Assembly: GCA_023432025.1 (NCBI GenBank)
Contig: JAEYVE010000104.1
Span: forward strand, 1-22,934
Source of the DNA: Pseudomonadota bacterium
Lineage (GTDB): Bacteria > Myxococcota_A > Polyangia > Polyangiales > Polyangiaceae
Direction: 5' to 3'
Length of the DNA: 22,934 nt
In this document: in pieces, positions 1-7,652 of the stretch
Layout: each line of letters begins with the position of its first letter
How positions within the stretch are numbered: position 1 is the stretch's first letter
Translations under genes and position numbers: made by a program
The notes under the pieces: generated by a model
The model's database searches: none
What the model saw: only the letters and a program-made list of their open reading frames with translations
What the model was told of the DNA's origin: nothing

Positions 1-1
1 C

Positions 2-979
2 CACGTGGGAGAGCCCGTAGCGAAAGCTCACCCGCACCTGGAGGCGTTCACGGATCTGCGCTTTCAAGCTTTCGACGCAAAGCGCGCCGTCGCCGAGGCC
101 GACGTGGTGGTCATGGGGTTGCCGCCGGCGCCCAGCTTCGAGGTCGTACGCGCGGCGGAAGCGGCCAGCGACGTGCGTGTGCTCGACATGTCGGGCGCCT
201 TCCGTTTGCGCGACGCCGCGCTGTTCGAGCGCTACTACGGCGGCAAGCATCCGCTGCCAAAGCTGCTCGATGAGTTCGTCTACGGCCTGCCAGAGCAAAA
301 CCGCGCGCGCATCGCCGCCGCGCGTTACGTGTCGTCGCCTGGCTGCTTCGCCACGACCATTGCGCTCGGCTTGCTGCCGCTGGCGCGCGCCGGGCTCCTA
401 CGCGGTAGCGTGCACACGGTGGCCGTCACGGGCTCCAGCGGCGCGGGCAAGGAGCCGTCCGCCACGACGCATCACCCGGTTCGCGCCGGCAACGTCCGCA
501 CCTACCGGCCTCTGGTTCACGCCCACACTCCGGAAATCGAAGCTACGCTGCGCGCCGCCGGCGCAGAGGGCCTCTCGCTCAAGTTCGTCCCCGTTTCCGG
601 CCCCTACGTGCGCGGAATTTTCGCCACGTCGTTTGCGGCGCTCGGAGACGGCGCCCGCGAAGACGACGTGCGCGCGGCGCTCCATGCGGCCTACGACGAC
701 GAGCCCTTCGTCCGCGTTCCCGAGGAGCGTCTGCCCGAGGTCGTCGCCGTGGCCGGCTCTTGCTACGCCGAGGTCGGCGTCTCGTTCGAAGAGCCGGACC
801 ACTCCGGCATTTCATGGTTCGGCTCTCCGAGCGCGCACCACGAGCGAGGTCTCGTCACGGTGTTTTCAGCGCTGGACAACCTCATCAAGGGCGGCGCCGG
901 GCAAGCCGTGCAAAACCTGAACTTGATGCTCGGCGTCGACGAAACTCTGACACTCGTCGACCCCGGCCCGTACCCGTAA
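2..979 (+). CDS. argC: N-acetyl-gamma-glutamyl-phosphate reductase, 5'-truncated by window edge
   Basis: Arginine biosynthesis enzyme that reduces N-acyl-gamma-glutamyl phosphate to the semialdehyde with NADPH in the cytoplasm. The readable part (about 325 codons) lacks the first 30-odd residues, including the family's N-terminal GxxGxxG dinucleotide motif. The GTG at position 5 is therefore probably an internal Val, not the start. The catalytic cysteine lies in SSPGCFATT (Cys114 counted from position 5, codon 344-346). It is followed by a TGSSGAGKEPSATTHH substrate loop and by VHAHTPEIEATL, which carries the conserved active-site His. The GCFAT and PSAT-H motifs resemble, from memory, the Bacteroidetes-type ArgC more than the GCYPT form of most proteobacteria. 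The stop (TAA 977-979) lies 19 bp from the stop of the convergent otsAB gene. Family assignment is firm; the acyl group used is not shown by the sequence. Confidence 0.93.
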   Translation, partial: HVGEPVAKAHPHLEAFTDLRFQAFDAKRAVAEADVVVMGLPPAPSFEVVRAAEAASDVRVLDMSGAFRLRDAALFERYYGGKHPLPKLLDEFVYGLPEQNRARIAAARYVSSPGCFATTIALGLLPLARAGLLRGSVHTVAVTGSSGAGKEPSATTHHPVRAGNVRTYRPLVHAHTPEIEATLRAAGAEGLSLKFVPVSGPYVRGIFATSFAALGDGAREDDVRAALHAAYDDEPFVRVPEERLPEVVAVAGSCYAEVGVSFEEPDHSGISWFGSPSAHHERGLVTVFSALDNLIKGGAGQAVQNLNLMLGVDETLTLVDPGPYP

Positions 980-984
980 TCGCT

Positions 985-1026
985 GGGGCGCTCCTCGCTC
1001 AGGAGTCCGCAGCGACGCCGCGCCCC
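985..1026. terminator. Inverted repeat at the argC/otsAB convergent junction
   Basis: GGGGCGC (985-991) pairs with GCGCCCC (1020-1026). Nested inside is a short hairpin, CTCCT (991-995) with AGGAG (1001-1005), which contains the otsAB stop codon. There is no T-tract on either strand, so this is a candidate bidirectional hairpin terminator only. Confidence 0.3.
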
Positions 1027-3392
1027 TTGGCGCGCGGGAGCGCCTTTTTTCCGTGCTTTTTCGCCGCGGCCGGGCCTTTGGTGCGGCGCGTCGCCGAAAC
1101 GGAAGGGCGCCCGTTCTGGCTGCGCCCGTTCTGGCTGCGCCCGTTGGGCTTTTGCGTCACCTCGAGCAGCCGTCCGCCGCGCACGGCGCCCTCGTGCGAG
1201 TCTTTGCGCCACAGCCGCGCGAGCGCTTCGAGCTCGCCCAAGAGGGCGGTGTTCGACTCGCGCCAGTACTGGGCGTTGGGGTTTCGATTGCCGACCCAAC
1301 ACGTCACGCTGCGCGCGCGGAAGCCGGACGGGATGGCCGTCATCATGTCCTCATCGGTGCGGTCGTCTCCTGCCACGAAGAGAAAGTCCGCGTTCGGGTG
1401 GCGCTCGAGCAAGTGCCCCACCGCGCTGCCCTTCGTGACGTGCTCGTGACGCACCTCGATGACGCGGCTTCCGCGGAGGACTTTGTACGGACGCCGCTTC
1501 AAGAGGTCCTCCAGTCGCGTCAGGAGCTCTTTTGCCTGGAACGCGCCGTACTCGGGGTCGGCCCCGCGGTAGTGCCACGCAATCGCCGCCTGCTTTTGCT
1601 CGATCGAGCTCCCCGGCGTGCGGCGCACGAAATCTTCGAACAAGGGCCGGACCACGCGGGACAGCGCCGAGCCACTGACGTTGGTGCGCCGCTGCCACTC
1701 GCCGCTCCCGGGTGACTTGATGGCGAGACCGTGCTCACACACGAGCCCCACCGGCAGCGCGCCGAGCCAAGCGTCGAGCGTCTTGGCGTCTCGCCCGCTC
1801 ACCACGTACACGTGCGCGCGCTCCGCCAGGCGCCGTAGCACGCTCAAGATGCGCTCGTCGGGGACCGCGTCCTTGGGCGTCGTCACGTAGGCGCGCAGCG
1901 TGCCATCGTAGTCGAGGAGCACCAGCGGCGCCTTGGCGTTCTTCGCCAAAGAACGAACGGGTTCGTCGCCCACCTTGAGCACCTTGGAGACGTGCTGAGG
2001 ATCTCCCCGCACCTGCTCGAGCTCCGTCAGAAAGCTCTTGGCCCAGTAGTGCGCGGTGTTTTGGCCCACGAAGCGCGCCATGTGCGAAAATGACTCGGAG
2101 GAGCCGTCGTTTTCCAGGGCGTCGTGCAGCACGCTCGCCACTTGGCTCGTGTTGAAGGGGTTCACGAGGCGCGCCCCCGGCAAGCAATGCGCCGCGCCCG
2201 CAAACTCGCTCAAAATGAGGGTTCCCCCCGAGTTGCCGCGCGCCGCCACGTACTCGAGCGCGACCAAGTTCATGCCATCCCTGAGCGGCGTGACGAGCGC
2301 GACGTCCGCCGCGCGGTACAGGCCCGCGAGGCGCACCCTGGAAATGCTCTGGTTGATGTAAATGACGGGCGTGTGGCTGGGCGTGGCGTAGTGGCCGTTG
2401 ATGCGCCCCACGAGCTCGTCGACGACGCGCTTGAGCTGCTGATACTCCTCCACGCCCGTGCGGGACGGCGCCGCCACTTGAATCAACACGGCGTTTTCAC
2501 GCCACTCCGGGTGCTTCTCCAGCAGCTCTTCGAAGGCCTCCAGACGTTGCGGAATGCCCTTGGTGTAGTCGAGTCGATCGACGCCTACGATGATGCGCTT
2601 GCCCGCGTAGGTTCGCTCCAGCTCCGTTACTTCGTTGCGCGCCTCGTCGGAGCGCACCATGGTGTGAACCTCGTCGGGATCGATGCCGATGGGCATCACG
2701 TCCAAGCTCACCTCCCGCGAGTGCAGGCGAATGGCCGCAGGCTCCGACTCGATGCCCAGCACGCGCAGCACCGAGGTGCGGAAATGGCTCACGTACTCGT
2801 ACGCATGAAAGCCGATGAGATCTGCTCCCAGCACACCGCGCAGGAGGTCCTCCGCCACCGGCAGGGTGCGGTACGTCTCGGCGCTCGGAAACGGAATGTG
2901 GAGAAAGAACCCAATGGGGCAACCAAGCCCCTTGGCGCGCAACATCTGCGGCACCAGCGCCAGCTGGTAGTCGTGGATCCAAATGAGACAACTGGGGCTC
3001 GCCAGCTTGGCGATGGCGTCCGCGTAGATCTGGTTGACGACCTGGTAGGAGCGCCACGACTCACGATTGAAGTGAGAGCGCTCCGTGAAGTTGTGAAAAA
3101 GCGGCCACAACACTTCGTTCGAAAAGCCCTGATAGAAGCCGTCGACGTGTTCTTTGGGCAAAAATACCGGCGACGTGCCGTGTCGGCCGAGCTCGCGCGC
3201 CACGGCCTTCTGCTCCCCCTCCTCCACGTGCGTTCCTGGCCATCCGAGCCAGGTGAACTTACGATGCTTCATGACGGGCTTGAGCGCCGTGACCAACCCG
3301 CCTGGGCTTTCTGCGACCTCCCAACCGTCGTCGCCCCGAGTCATGGTCACGGGTAGGCGCGTCGAAGCAACGATGAGAGGAGGCTTGGCCAT
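999..3392 (-). CDS. otsAB: Bifunctional trehalose-6-phosphate synthase/phosphatase (OtsA-OtsB fusion)
   Basis: A 797-residue cytoplasmic enzyme expected to make trehalose from UDP-glucose and glucose-6-phosphate in two fused steps. Residues 1-465 are a GT20 synthase: GGLVTALKP (31-39), IWIHDYQLALVP (137-148), GVDRLDYTKG (270-279, with phosphate-binding Arg273 and Lys278), and RDGMNLVALEYV (371-382). Residues about 485-735 are a HAD phosphatase: DYDGTL (494-499, nucleophile Asp494), VSGRD (531-535), and GDDRTDED (675-682). Residues 740-797 are a Lys/Arg/Ala-rich tail with a repeated NGRSQ unit, absent from ordinary OtsB. The frame stays open upstream to 4319, but that part is antisense to the GH15 gene. 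The ATG at 3392 starts directly at the conserved GT20 N-terminus, so I chose it. The gene is divergent from the GH15 gene across 105 bp, a partner often found with trehalose synthesis genes. Confidence 0.93.
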   Translation of the reverse strand: MAKPPLIVASTRLPVTMTRGDDGWEVAESPGGLVTALKPVMKHRKFTWLGWPGTHVEEGEQKAVARELGRHGTSPVFLPKEHVDGFYQGFSNEVLWPLFHNFTERSHFNRESWRSYQVVNQIYADAIAKLASPSCLIWIHDYQLALVPQMLRAKGLGCPIGFFLHIPFPSAETYRTLPVAEDLLRGVLGADLIGFHAYEYVSHFRTSVLRVLGIESEPAAIRLHSREVSLDVMPIGIDPDEVHTMVRSDEARNEVTELERTYAGKRIIVGVDRLDYTKGIPQRLEAFEELLEKHPEWRENAVLIQVAAPSRTGVEEYQQLKRVVDELVGRINGHYATPSHTPVIYINQSISRVRLAGLYRAADVALVTPLRDGMNLVALEYVAARGNSGGTLILSEFAGAAHCLPGARLVNPFNTSQVASVLHDALENDGSSESFSHMARFVGQNTAHYWAKSFLTELEQVRGDPQHVSKVLKVGDEPVRSLAKNAKAPLVLLDYDGTLRAYVTTPKDAVPDERILSVLRRLAERAHVYVVSGRDAKTLDAWLGALPVGLVCEHGLAIKSPGSGEWQRRTNVSGSALSRVVRPLFEDFVRRTPGSSIEQKQAAIAWHYRGADPEYGAFQAKELLTRLEDLLKRRPYKVLRGSRVIEVRHEHVTKGSAVGHLLERHPNADFLFVAGDDRTDEDMMTAIPSGFRARSVTCWVGNRNPNAQYWRESNTALLGELEALARLWRKDSHEGAVRGGRLLEVTQKPNGRSQNGRSQNGRPSVSATRRTKGPAAAKKHGKKALPRAKGRGVAADS
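1107..1150 (+). repeat. 15-bp tandem repeat, about 2.9 copies, in the 3' end of otsAB
   Basis: GCGCCCGTTCTGGCT occurs at 1107-1121 and again at 1122-1136. A degenerate third copy (GCGCCCGTTGGGCT) occupies 1137-1150. The array is in frame and encodes the repeated Asn-Gly-Arg-Ser-Gln unit of the OtsAB tail on the minus strand. Confidence 0.9.
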
Positions 3393-3497
3393 GTCGCCTG
3401 CAATACGACCTAGAAGGTTCCGGCGTTCACGACCCACGTCTCGGTTTGCGCCGAGCGCCGCTTTTCTTGACAGCGCCGGGTTCCGTAGGAGCCAGGT
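3393..3497. promoter_or_regulatory. Divergent promoter region of otsAB and the GH15 gene
   Basis: This 105-bp spacer must hold the start signals of both genes. AGGAG at 3487-3491 is a good ribosome binding site for the GTG at 3498. A perfect TTGACA lies at 3467-3472, but no TATAAT-like hexamer follows at 16-18 bp, so I do not call a specific promoter. Confidence 0.5.
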
Positions 3498-5267
3498 GTG
3501 AAGCTCGCACTCATCGGAAACTGCTCGTATCAGGCGCTCATCGACGATCAGGCACGAGTGGTTTGGTTGTGCTGGCCTCGCTTCGACTCCAGCCCCGTCT
3601 TCGGCGCCCTGCTCGACGAGGAGCGCGGCGGCGTGTTCTCCGTTCAGCCAACGTCCTCGGCGTTCGAAGCGCGCCAGGAGTACTTGCCGAATACGAACAT
3701 CGTTCAAACGCGCTTCACGTCGGCGAAGGGCGTCTTCGAGGTCACCGACTGCGCGCCTCGCTTCCGCCAGTACGAGCGCCACTTCAAGCCCAACATTCTG
3801 GTGCGCCGCTTGCGCCGCGTTTCTGGTGAGCCCTTGGTGAGGGTTCGTTGCAAGCCCACCTACGACTACGGCCGACTCCAACCCGAGGCGGTGCTCGCGT
3901 CGAATCACCTCGAGTGGCGCATTCCCGGGCAGGATTTGCGCCTCACCACGAACGTGCCCCTCAACTACATCGTCGAAGAGCGCCCTTTTCTCCTGGAGAA
4001 CGACGCGTGGATCGTGATGACGTGGGGCGCGCCCTTCGAGGCAGCGCTCGAATCGACCGCGTCGCACTTCCTCGAGTCGACGCGACGCTACTGGGAGAGG
4101 TGGGTCAAGCACACCGCGCTCCCGGGCCGCTTCCAAAAGGAGGTGGTGCGCTCGGCGCTCGCCCTGAAGCTGCACCAATACCAGGACACGGGCGCCATCA
4201 CGGCAGCCACCACCACGAGCTTGCCGGAGTTCCCGGGCTCGGGGCGGAACTGGGACTACCGCTTCTGTTGGCTTCGGGACGCCTACTTCACGCTGCGCGC
4301 GCTGCGGCGGCTCGGCCACTTCGACGAAATGGAGGCGTTCGTCAACTTCCTGAAGAACATCGCTTCACAACACGAGCGTTTGCAGCCCGTGTACGGCATT
4401 TCCGGCGAATGGGAGCTGCACGAGCGCATCATGGAGCACCTATCGGGCCACAACGGCAGCGGCCCCGTGCGCTCGGGTAACGCGGCCTACAAGCAAGTAC
4501 AGTACGACGCCTACGGAGAAATGATCGCCGCCATCGCGCCGTTCTTCGTGGATTTTCGCTTCGAAGAACACCTCACGCCGAACGCGGTGCGCCTGGTCAA
4601 GCGCCTGCTCAAGCACATTGGGGACGTGATGCACGAGCGGGACGCGGGGATCTGGGAAATCCGCGACGACAACCGCGTGCACACCTTCTCACTCCTCTTT
4701 CACTGGGTCGGCGGCATGGTGGGCGCACGCATCGGCGAACGCATCGCCGACGAAGACCTGCGCAAGACGGCGTTCGGCCTGGCCGAGCAAGCCAAGACCT
4801 TGATCGAGGAAAAGTGTTGGTCGCCCGAGCGAGGCTTCTACGGGGACTCGACGAGCACACAGCACCCCGACGCCGCCATGCTGATGATGGTGAACTTGGG
4901 GTATTTGACCAAAGATCACCCACGCGCCGAGTCCCATCTGCGCGGCCTCCAGGAGGCACTTCAGATTCGCGGGCACCTCATGCATCGCTACCGTCACCAC
5001 GACGGCATTGGCGACACCCACGCCACCTTCACGGTGTGCGGGTTTTGGTTGGTCGAAGCGTTGGCGCGTCTGGGCCACACGGAAGAGGCGGAAGCTGCCT
5101 TCGAACAAATGCTCAAATACTCGAACCACGTGGGGCTCTTCAGCGAGGACATTCACCCCGAAACGGGCACTCAGCTCGGCAATTTCCCGCAGACGTACTC
5201 GCACGTGGGTGTCATCAACTCCGCCTTCGCCATCAGCCCGCTCCCTGTGGAGTTCGGCGACCCCTGA
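3498..5267 (+). CDS. Glycoside hydrolase family 15 protein (glucoamylase or trehalase-like)
   Basis: A 589-residue protein with no signal peptide, hence probably cytoplasmic. The N-terminal GH15 beta-sandwich region (about 1-200) starts with the typical IGNCSYQALID and WLCWPRFDS. The (alpha/alpha)6 barrel carries GSGRNWDYRFCWLRDAYFTL (247-266). The likely general acid is Glu387 in AGIWEIRD, and the likely base is Glu550 in GLFSEDIHPETG, followed by LGNFPQTYSH. Bacterial GH15 enzymes include glucoamylases, trehalases (as in mycobacteria) and dextran hydrolases. The sequence alone does not choose, but divergence from otsAB favours a role in trehalose or short alpha-glucan turnover. The GTG start at 3498 has an AGGAG 6 bp upstream and begins at the conserved N-terminus. 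Confidence 0.9.
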   Translation: MKLALIGNCSYQALIDDQARVVWLCWPRFDSSPVFGALLDEERGGVFSVQPTSSAFEARQEYLPNTNIVQTRFTSAKGVFEVTDCAPRFRQYERHFKPNILVRRLRRVSGEPLVRVRCKPTYDYGRLQPEAVLASNHLEWRIPGQDLRLTTNVPLNYIVEERPFLLENDAWIVMTWGAPFEAALESTASHFLESTRRYWERWVKHTALPGRFQKEVVRSALALKLHQYQDTGAITAATTTSLPEFPGSGRNWDYRFCWLRDAYFTLRALRRLGHFDEMEAFVNFLKNIASQHERLQPVYGISGEWELHERIMEHLSGHNGSGPVRSGNAAYKQVQYDAYGEMIAAIAPFFVDFRFEEHLTPNAVRLVKRLLKHIGDVMHERDAGIWEIRDDNRVHTFSLLFHWVGGMVGARIGERIADEDLRKTAFGLAEQAKTLIEEKCWSPERGFYGDSTSTQHPDAAMLMMVNLGYLTKDHPRAESHLRGLQEALQIRGHLMHRYRHHDGIGDTHATFTVCGFWLVEALARLGHTEEAEAAFEQMLKYSNHVGLFSEDIHPETGTQLGNFPQTYSHVGVINSAFAISPLPVEFGDP

Positions 5268-5309
5268 GGCGCACCGAGCAGGCTCGCGTGCCCCCCCGGA
5301 GGCCTCAGG
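5263..5309. terminator. Inverted repeat spanning the stops of the GH15 and DoxX genes
   Basis: CCTGAGGC (5263-5270) is a perfect inverted match to GCCTCAGG (5302-5309), with a 31-nt loop. Each arm contains the stop codon of one of the two convergent genes (TGA 5265-5267 plus; TGA 5305-5307 minus). There is no T-tract. It is a weak candidate for a bidirectional terminator. Confidence 0.3.
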
Positions 5310-5769
5310 CTTCCGCGGGCTCGCGAATGTCGGGACCGCGCGGCCCCTCGCCCAAATGCACCGGGGCGCTGGCGCGGCGCCGCATCGGCTCGGCGTCGTG
5401 CCGGAGCACCCCGGCGAAGGAGTCGCGGTAGGCGATCGCGAGAAACACGTTCAGCCCCACGAGCACGATGGCAAACACCAGCCCCGCTGGCGCCAAAAAC
5501 ACGTGGAAGGCGAGAATGTTCAGCGTCAGGGGAGCCAACAAGATGAGCGCCAAAGGCACGTAGCGCGCCACGAGCAACAGAAAGCCGCTGACGATTTCCA
5601 TCGTGGCCAATGCCGGCAGAAAGTACCCGGACTGAATGAGGGCGCTCATGAAGGCGCCGCCGGCCCCCTCGAGCGGCGGCATCGGAAAGAACCCGAAGAA
5701 CACGTTCAGTCCGTGGACCAGAAAGATCGCTCCCAACAAAATCCGCGCGATCACCGTGAGTGCATGCAT
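5305..5769 (-). CDS. DoxX-family integral membrane protein
   Basis: A 154-residue protein with four hydrophobic segments (about residues 5-27, 45-68, 70-90 and 92-112). The first has the DoxX-like opening RILLGAIFLVHGLNVFFGF, and the second segment holds LPALATMEIVSGFLLL. The C-terminal 35 residues are hydrophilic and probably cytoplasmic. DoxX proteins are small inner-membrane proteins whose roles vary (quinone or thiosulfate related, redox stress), so no substrate is claimed. Two starts are adjacent, GTG at 5772 and ATG at 5769; I take the ATG, with GGGAG about 10 bp upstream on the minus strand. The gene lies downstream of the DUF1254 lipoprotein gene on the same strand but is separated by 208 bp containing a strong hairpin, so co-transcription is uncertain. 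Confidence 0.75.
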   Translation of the reverse strand: MHALTVIARILLGAIFLVHGLNVFFGFFPMPPLEGAGGAFMSALIQSGYFLPALATMEIVSGFLLLVARYVPLALILLAPLTLNILAFHVFLAPAGLVFAIVLVGLNVFLAIAYRDSFAGVLRHDAEPMRRRASAPVHLGEGPRGPDIREPAEA

Positions 5770-5827
5770 CACTCGCTCGCTCCCTTCGCTGCCAAATGCT
5801 GGCTCCGTCTCACGGCCTCGGCCACGA

Positions 5828-5849
5828 GCGCCGAGGCTCGCCTCGGCGC
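5828..5849. terminator. Strong GC hairpin between the DUF1254 and DoxX genes
   Basis: GCGCCGAGG (5828-5836) and CCTCGGCGC (5841-5849) form a perfect 9-bp stem closed by a 4-nt loop. It lies downstream of the DUF1254 gene and upstream of the DoxX gene on the minus strand. There is no T-tract, so it may be a terminator, an mRNA 3' stabiliser, or a leader structure of doxX. Confidence 0.4.
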
Positions 5850-5855
5850 CGTCAG

Positions 5856-5901
5856 CACCTTCGGGTCAGCTCACATTCGGTCAGCCCACATTCGGTCAGC
5901 G
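5856..5901 (+). repeat. Tandem repeat of about 15 bp, three copies, intergenic
   Basis: CACATTCGGTCAGC occurs at 5872-5885 and 5887-5900 with a 15-bp period. A diverged first copy (CACCTTCGGGTCAGC) sits at 5856-5870. The array is in the spacer upstream of the DoxX gene, next to the GC hairpin. Confidence 0.85.
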
Positions 5902-5959
5902 AGCAGACAAGGAGGGCCGCGGGACGACGAAGTCGCGCGCCCCTGCCGCGTCCCCACGG

Positions 5960-5981
5960 GCGAGCGTCAGGCGAGCGTCAG
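5960..5981 (+). repeat. 11-bp direct duplication at the DUF1254 gene stop
   Basis: GCGAGCGTCAG is present twice head to tail (5960-5970, 5971-5981). The second copy contains the stop codon of the minus-strand lipoprotein gene (TGA, 5978-5980). Confidence 0.85.
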
Positions 5982-7480
5982 GGAACGCGTTCGACCGCGG
6001 GGATCTTCCAGCTGCCGTCGTTGACCCGGGCGTCGGGCTCGTAGATGCGCAACGTCAGGTTGAACGGCCCACGCGGCGCAGGGAGCCAGTTGGCGCGGCT
6101 CTGCTCGTCCCTAGGCTCCTCGGATTGAATGAAGAGCGTTACGGAGCCGTCCTCGTCGCGCGTCAGCGGGTATTGGCTGCCAATCGAGTAGCGATTGAGA
6201 GCATTCTTTATCGCGTAGCCTTTGTCGTCGTAGACCGTGAGCGACCAAAACGCCTTGGTCGGCGGCGGCTCGCGGAAACGCAACACGTAGCGATGACGAC
6301 CATCCAGAGGCCGCCCGTTCGCGTCTCGGTCCGTCACTGGGTAGACGGCGTCCGCGGTCAGGTTGGCGCCGAGCCCTCCGAGTGCCACCTTGGCGCGCGT
6401 CATGTAGTCGGTGCCGTAGCTCCCGACGTTCGGCCCCATCGTCGTCCAACCGGGACCGTCGACAGCGCGCGCCGTTTGCTCCTCAATCGTCCGCTGACCG
6501 CGCGCCGCGCCGCGCTCGATGGCCGCGCGCACCTCCGGCCCCAGCGCGCCGGCGTCGAAGGCGGCACCGGGGACGATGCCCAGCCGCGCCATCGAGGCCA
6601 CGATGGGCGCGTCCGCCGCGGACGGCGGGTTGTCCCGCGTGAGCTCGGCGAAGCGACCAAAGAACTGCTCGGGCTTCATCCGCGCGACCTGCGCGGGCGG
6701 AGGCGTCTTCGTGTCCACGGACGGGTCCACGGTCGCAGGCGCCGTGCGCGCGTCCGCGGGCGCGCCCGAGCGACCCAGCAGTTTGACTCGGATCTGGTTT
6801 TGTAGCTCGTTGACCGCTTTGACGTCCGCTCCGGGTCGGGTCGCAATGCGGCCGATCATCCACACGTAACGCGTCGGGGAACGCACCACGTGCGCGTCTG
6901 CGGGCACGTTGCCCGCGTAGCGCGGGCCGATGATCACGTACGTGCTCGGCCCTCGGCCGCTGGTGCGCGTGCCAGGAGAAGCGATGACGTTCGTCCACGC
7001 GTCGAGCATCGGCATCAGGTAGTAGCGCTCCCCCATGTCCGGCACGCTCAAAATGGCGGGCTCGGCGTTCAAATCGAGCCAAGCGCTCGAGTACAGCGTG
7101 TCGAAGTTTGGACGGACCACGTCCGTAAAGCTCGGATCGGGGAAACGCGGCGCGCTCACCACCTGGTTGATGGGCGCGCGCATCCGCTCGGCGTCCGGTC
7201 GCGGTACCGCCGTCATCACACGGCGCGTCACGTCCATCACGACGAGCGGATACCCGAAGATGTACGCGTTGGCGGCGATGAGCTCTGCCTCCTCCGGCGT
7301 CACCGCGCGCGCCGTGCCGCGCTCGGCGACCACTCGCCCGGGCGGCGGCTGGCTGACGGCAGCGCGCGCCGCAGTGGGGCGCGTCGGCTCCTTCTGGCTC
7401 GAACAAGCAGCGAGCGACAAAGCGCTGCCCAAGGCAACCGTTCCGCGCCACGTGGCTCGCCAAAGACGTTCCTTCGCCAT
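5978..7480 (-). CDS. DUF1254/DUF1214 domain lipoprotein
   Basis: A 500-residue exported protein. The N-terminus is a lipoprotein signal: basic start (KERLWRATWRG), hydrophobic core, and a lipobox ending LAAC with the lipidated Cys at 26. Residues about 60-200 match the DUF1254 pattern (AANAYIFGYPLVVMD, then NQV, RPNFDTLYSSAWLDL, and YYLMPMLDAWTNV). The C-terminal part is DUF1214-like (RYVLRFREPPPTKAFWSLTVYD, YSIG, WLPAPRGPFNLTLRIYEP). Proteins of this pair of families are common in proteobacteria, are usually periplasmic, and have no agreed biochemical role. The ATG at 7480 is preceded by AGGAG (complement of 7486-7490) at good spacing. It is divergent from the ABC-F gene across 172 bp. Confidence 0.9.
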   Translation of the reverse strand: MAKERLWRATWRGTVALGSALSLAACSSQKEPTRPTAARAAVSQPPPGRVVAERGTARAVTPEEAELIAANAYIFGYPLVVMDVTRRVMTAVPRPDAERMRAPINQVVSAPRFPDPSFTDVVRPNFDTLYSSAWLDLNAEPAILSVPDMGERYYLMPMLDAWTNVIASPGTRTSGRGPSTYVIIGPRYAGNVPADAHVVRSPTRYVWMIGRIATRPGADVKAVNELQNQIRVKLLGRSGAPADARTAPATVDPSVDTKTPPPAQVARMKPEQFFGRFAELTRDNPPSAADAPIVASMARLGIVPGAAFDAGALGPEVRAAIERGAARGQRTIEEQTARAVDGPGWTTMGPNVGSYGTDYMTRAKVALGGLGANLTADAVYPVTDRDANGRPLDGRHRYVLRFREPPPTKAFWSLTVYDDKGYAIKNALNRYSIGSQYPLTRDEDGSVTLFIQSEEPRDEQSRANWLPAPRGPFNLTLRIYEPDARVNDGSWKIPAVERVP

Positions 7481-7652
7481 GGTGTCTCCTCCCCCTCGCG
7501 CGCTTTCGCACTTGGTCTGGCGCGTCCCCCAGTCTGCGGGCTCCCCGCACCTCGCGCCACGAAAGGCGCCCTCCTACCCTCCCCGGATGGCCGTCACGAG
7601 CCAAGAGCGGCTTGCCGGAGGCCTCTCGGCGGCGTAGCACCCGCGCGCGGAA
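7481..7652. promoter_or_regulatory. Divergent control region, DUF1254 lipoprotein and ABC-F genes
   Basis: This 172-bp spacer contains the lipoprotein gene's ribosome binding site (7486-7490, minus). It also contains a 16-codon frame from ATG 7587 to TAG 7635-7637, which ends 15 bp before the ABC-F start and could be a leader peptide. No sigma-70 promoter stands out. Confidence 0.4.

Noticed and set aside
2124..3356. 410-codon plus-strand frame opposite otsAB
   Set aside because: His/Arg/Ala-rich translation with no motif; it mirrors the strong codon bias of the real gene on the other strand.
3467..3472. Perfect TTGACA as a sigma-70 -35 box for the GH15 gene
   Set aside because: No -10-like hexamer at proper spacing; the expected place overlaps the ribosome binding site.
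3393..4319. Upstream extension of the otsAB reading frame by 309 codons
   Set aside because: It is wholly antisense to the start of the well-conserved GH15 gene, has no GT20 similarity, and the conserved synthase N-terminus begins at the ATG at 3392.
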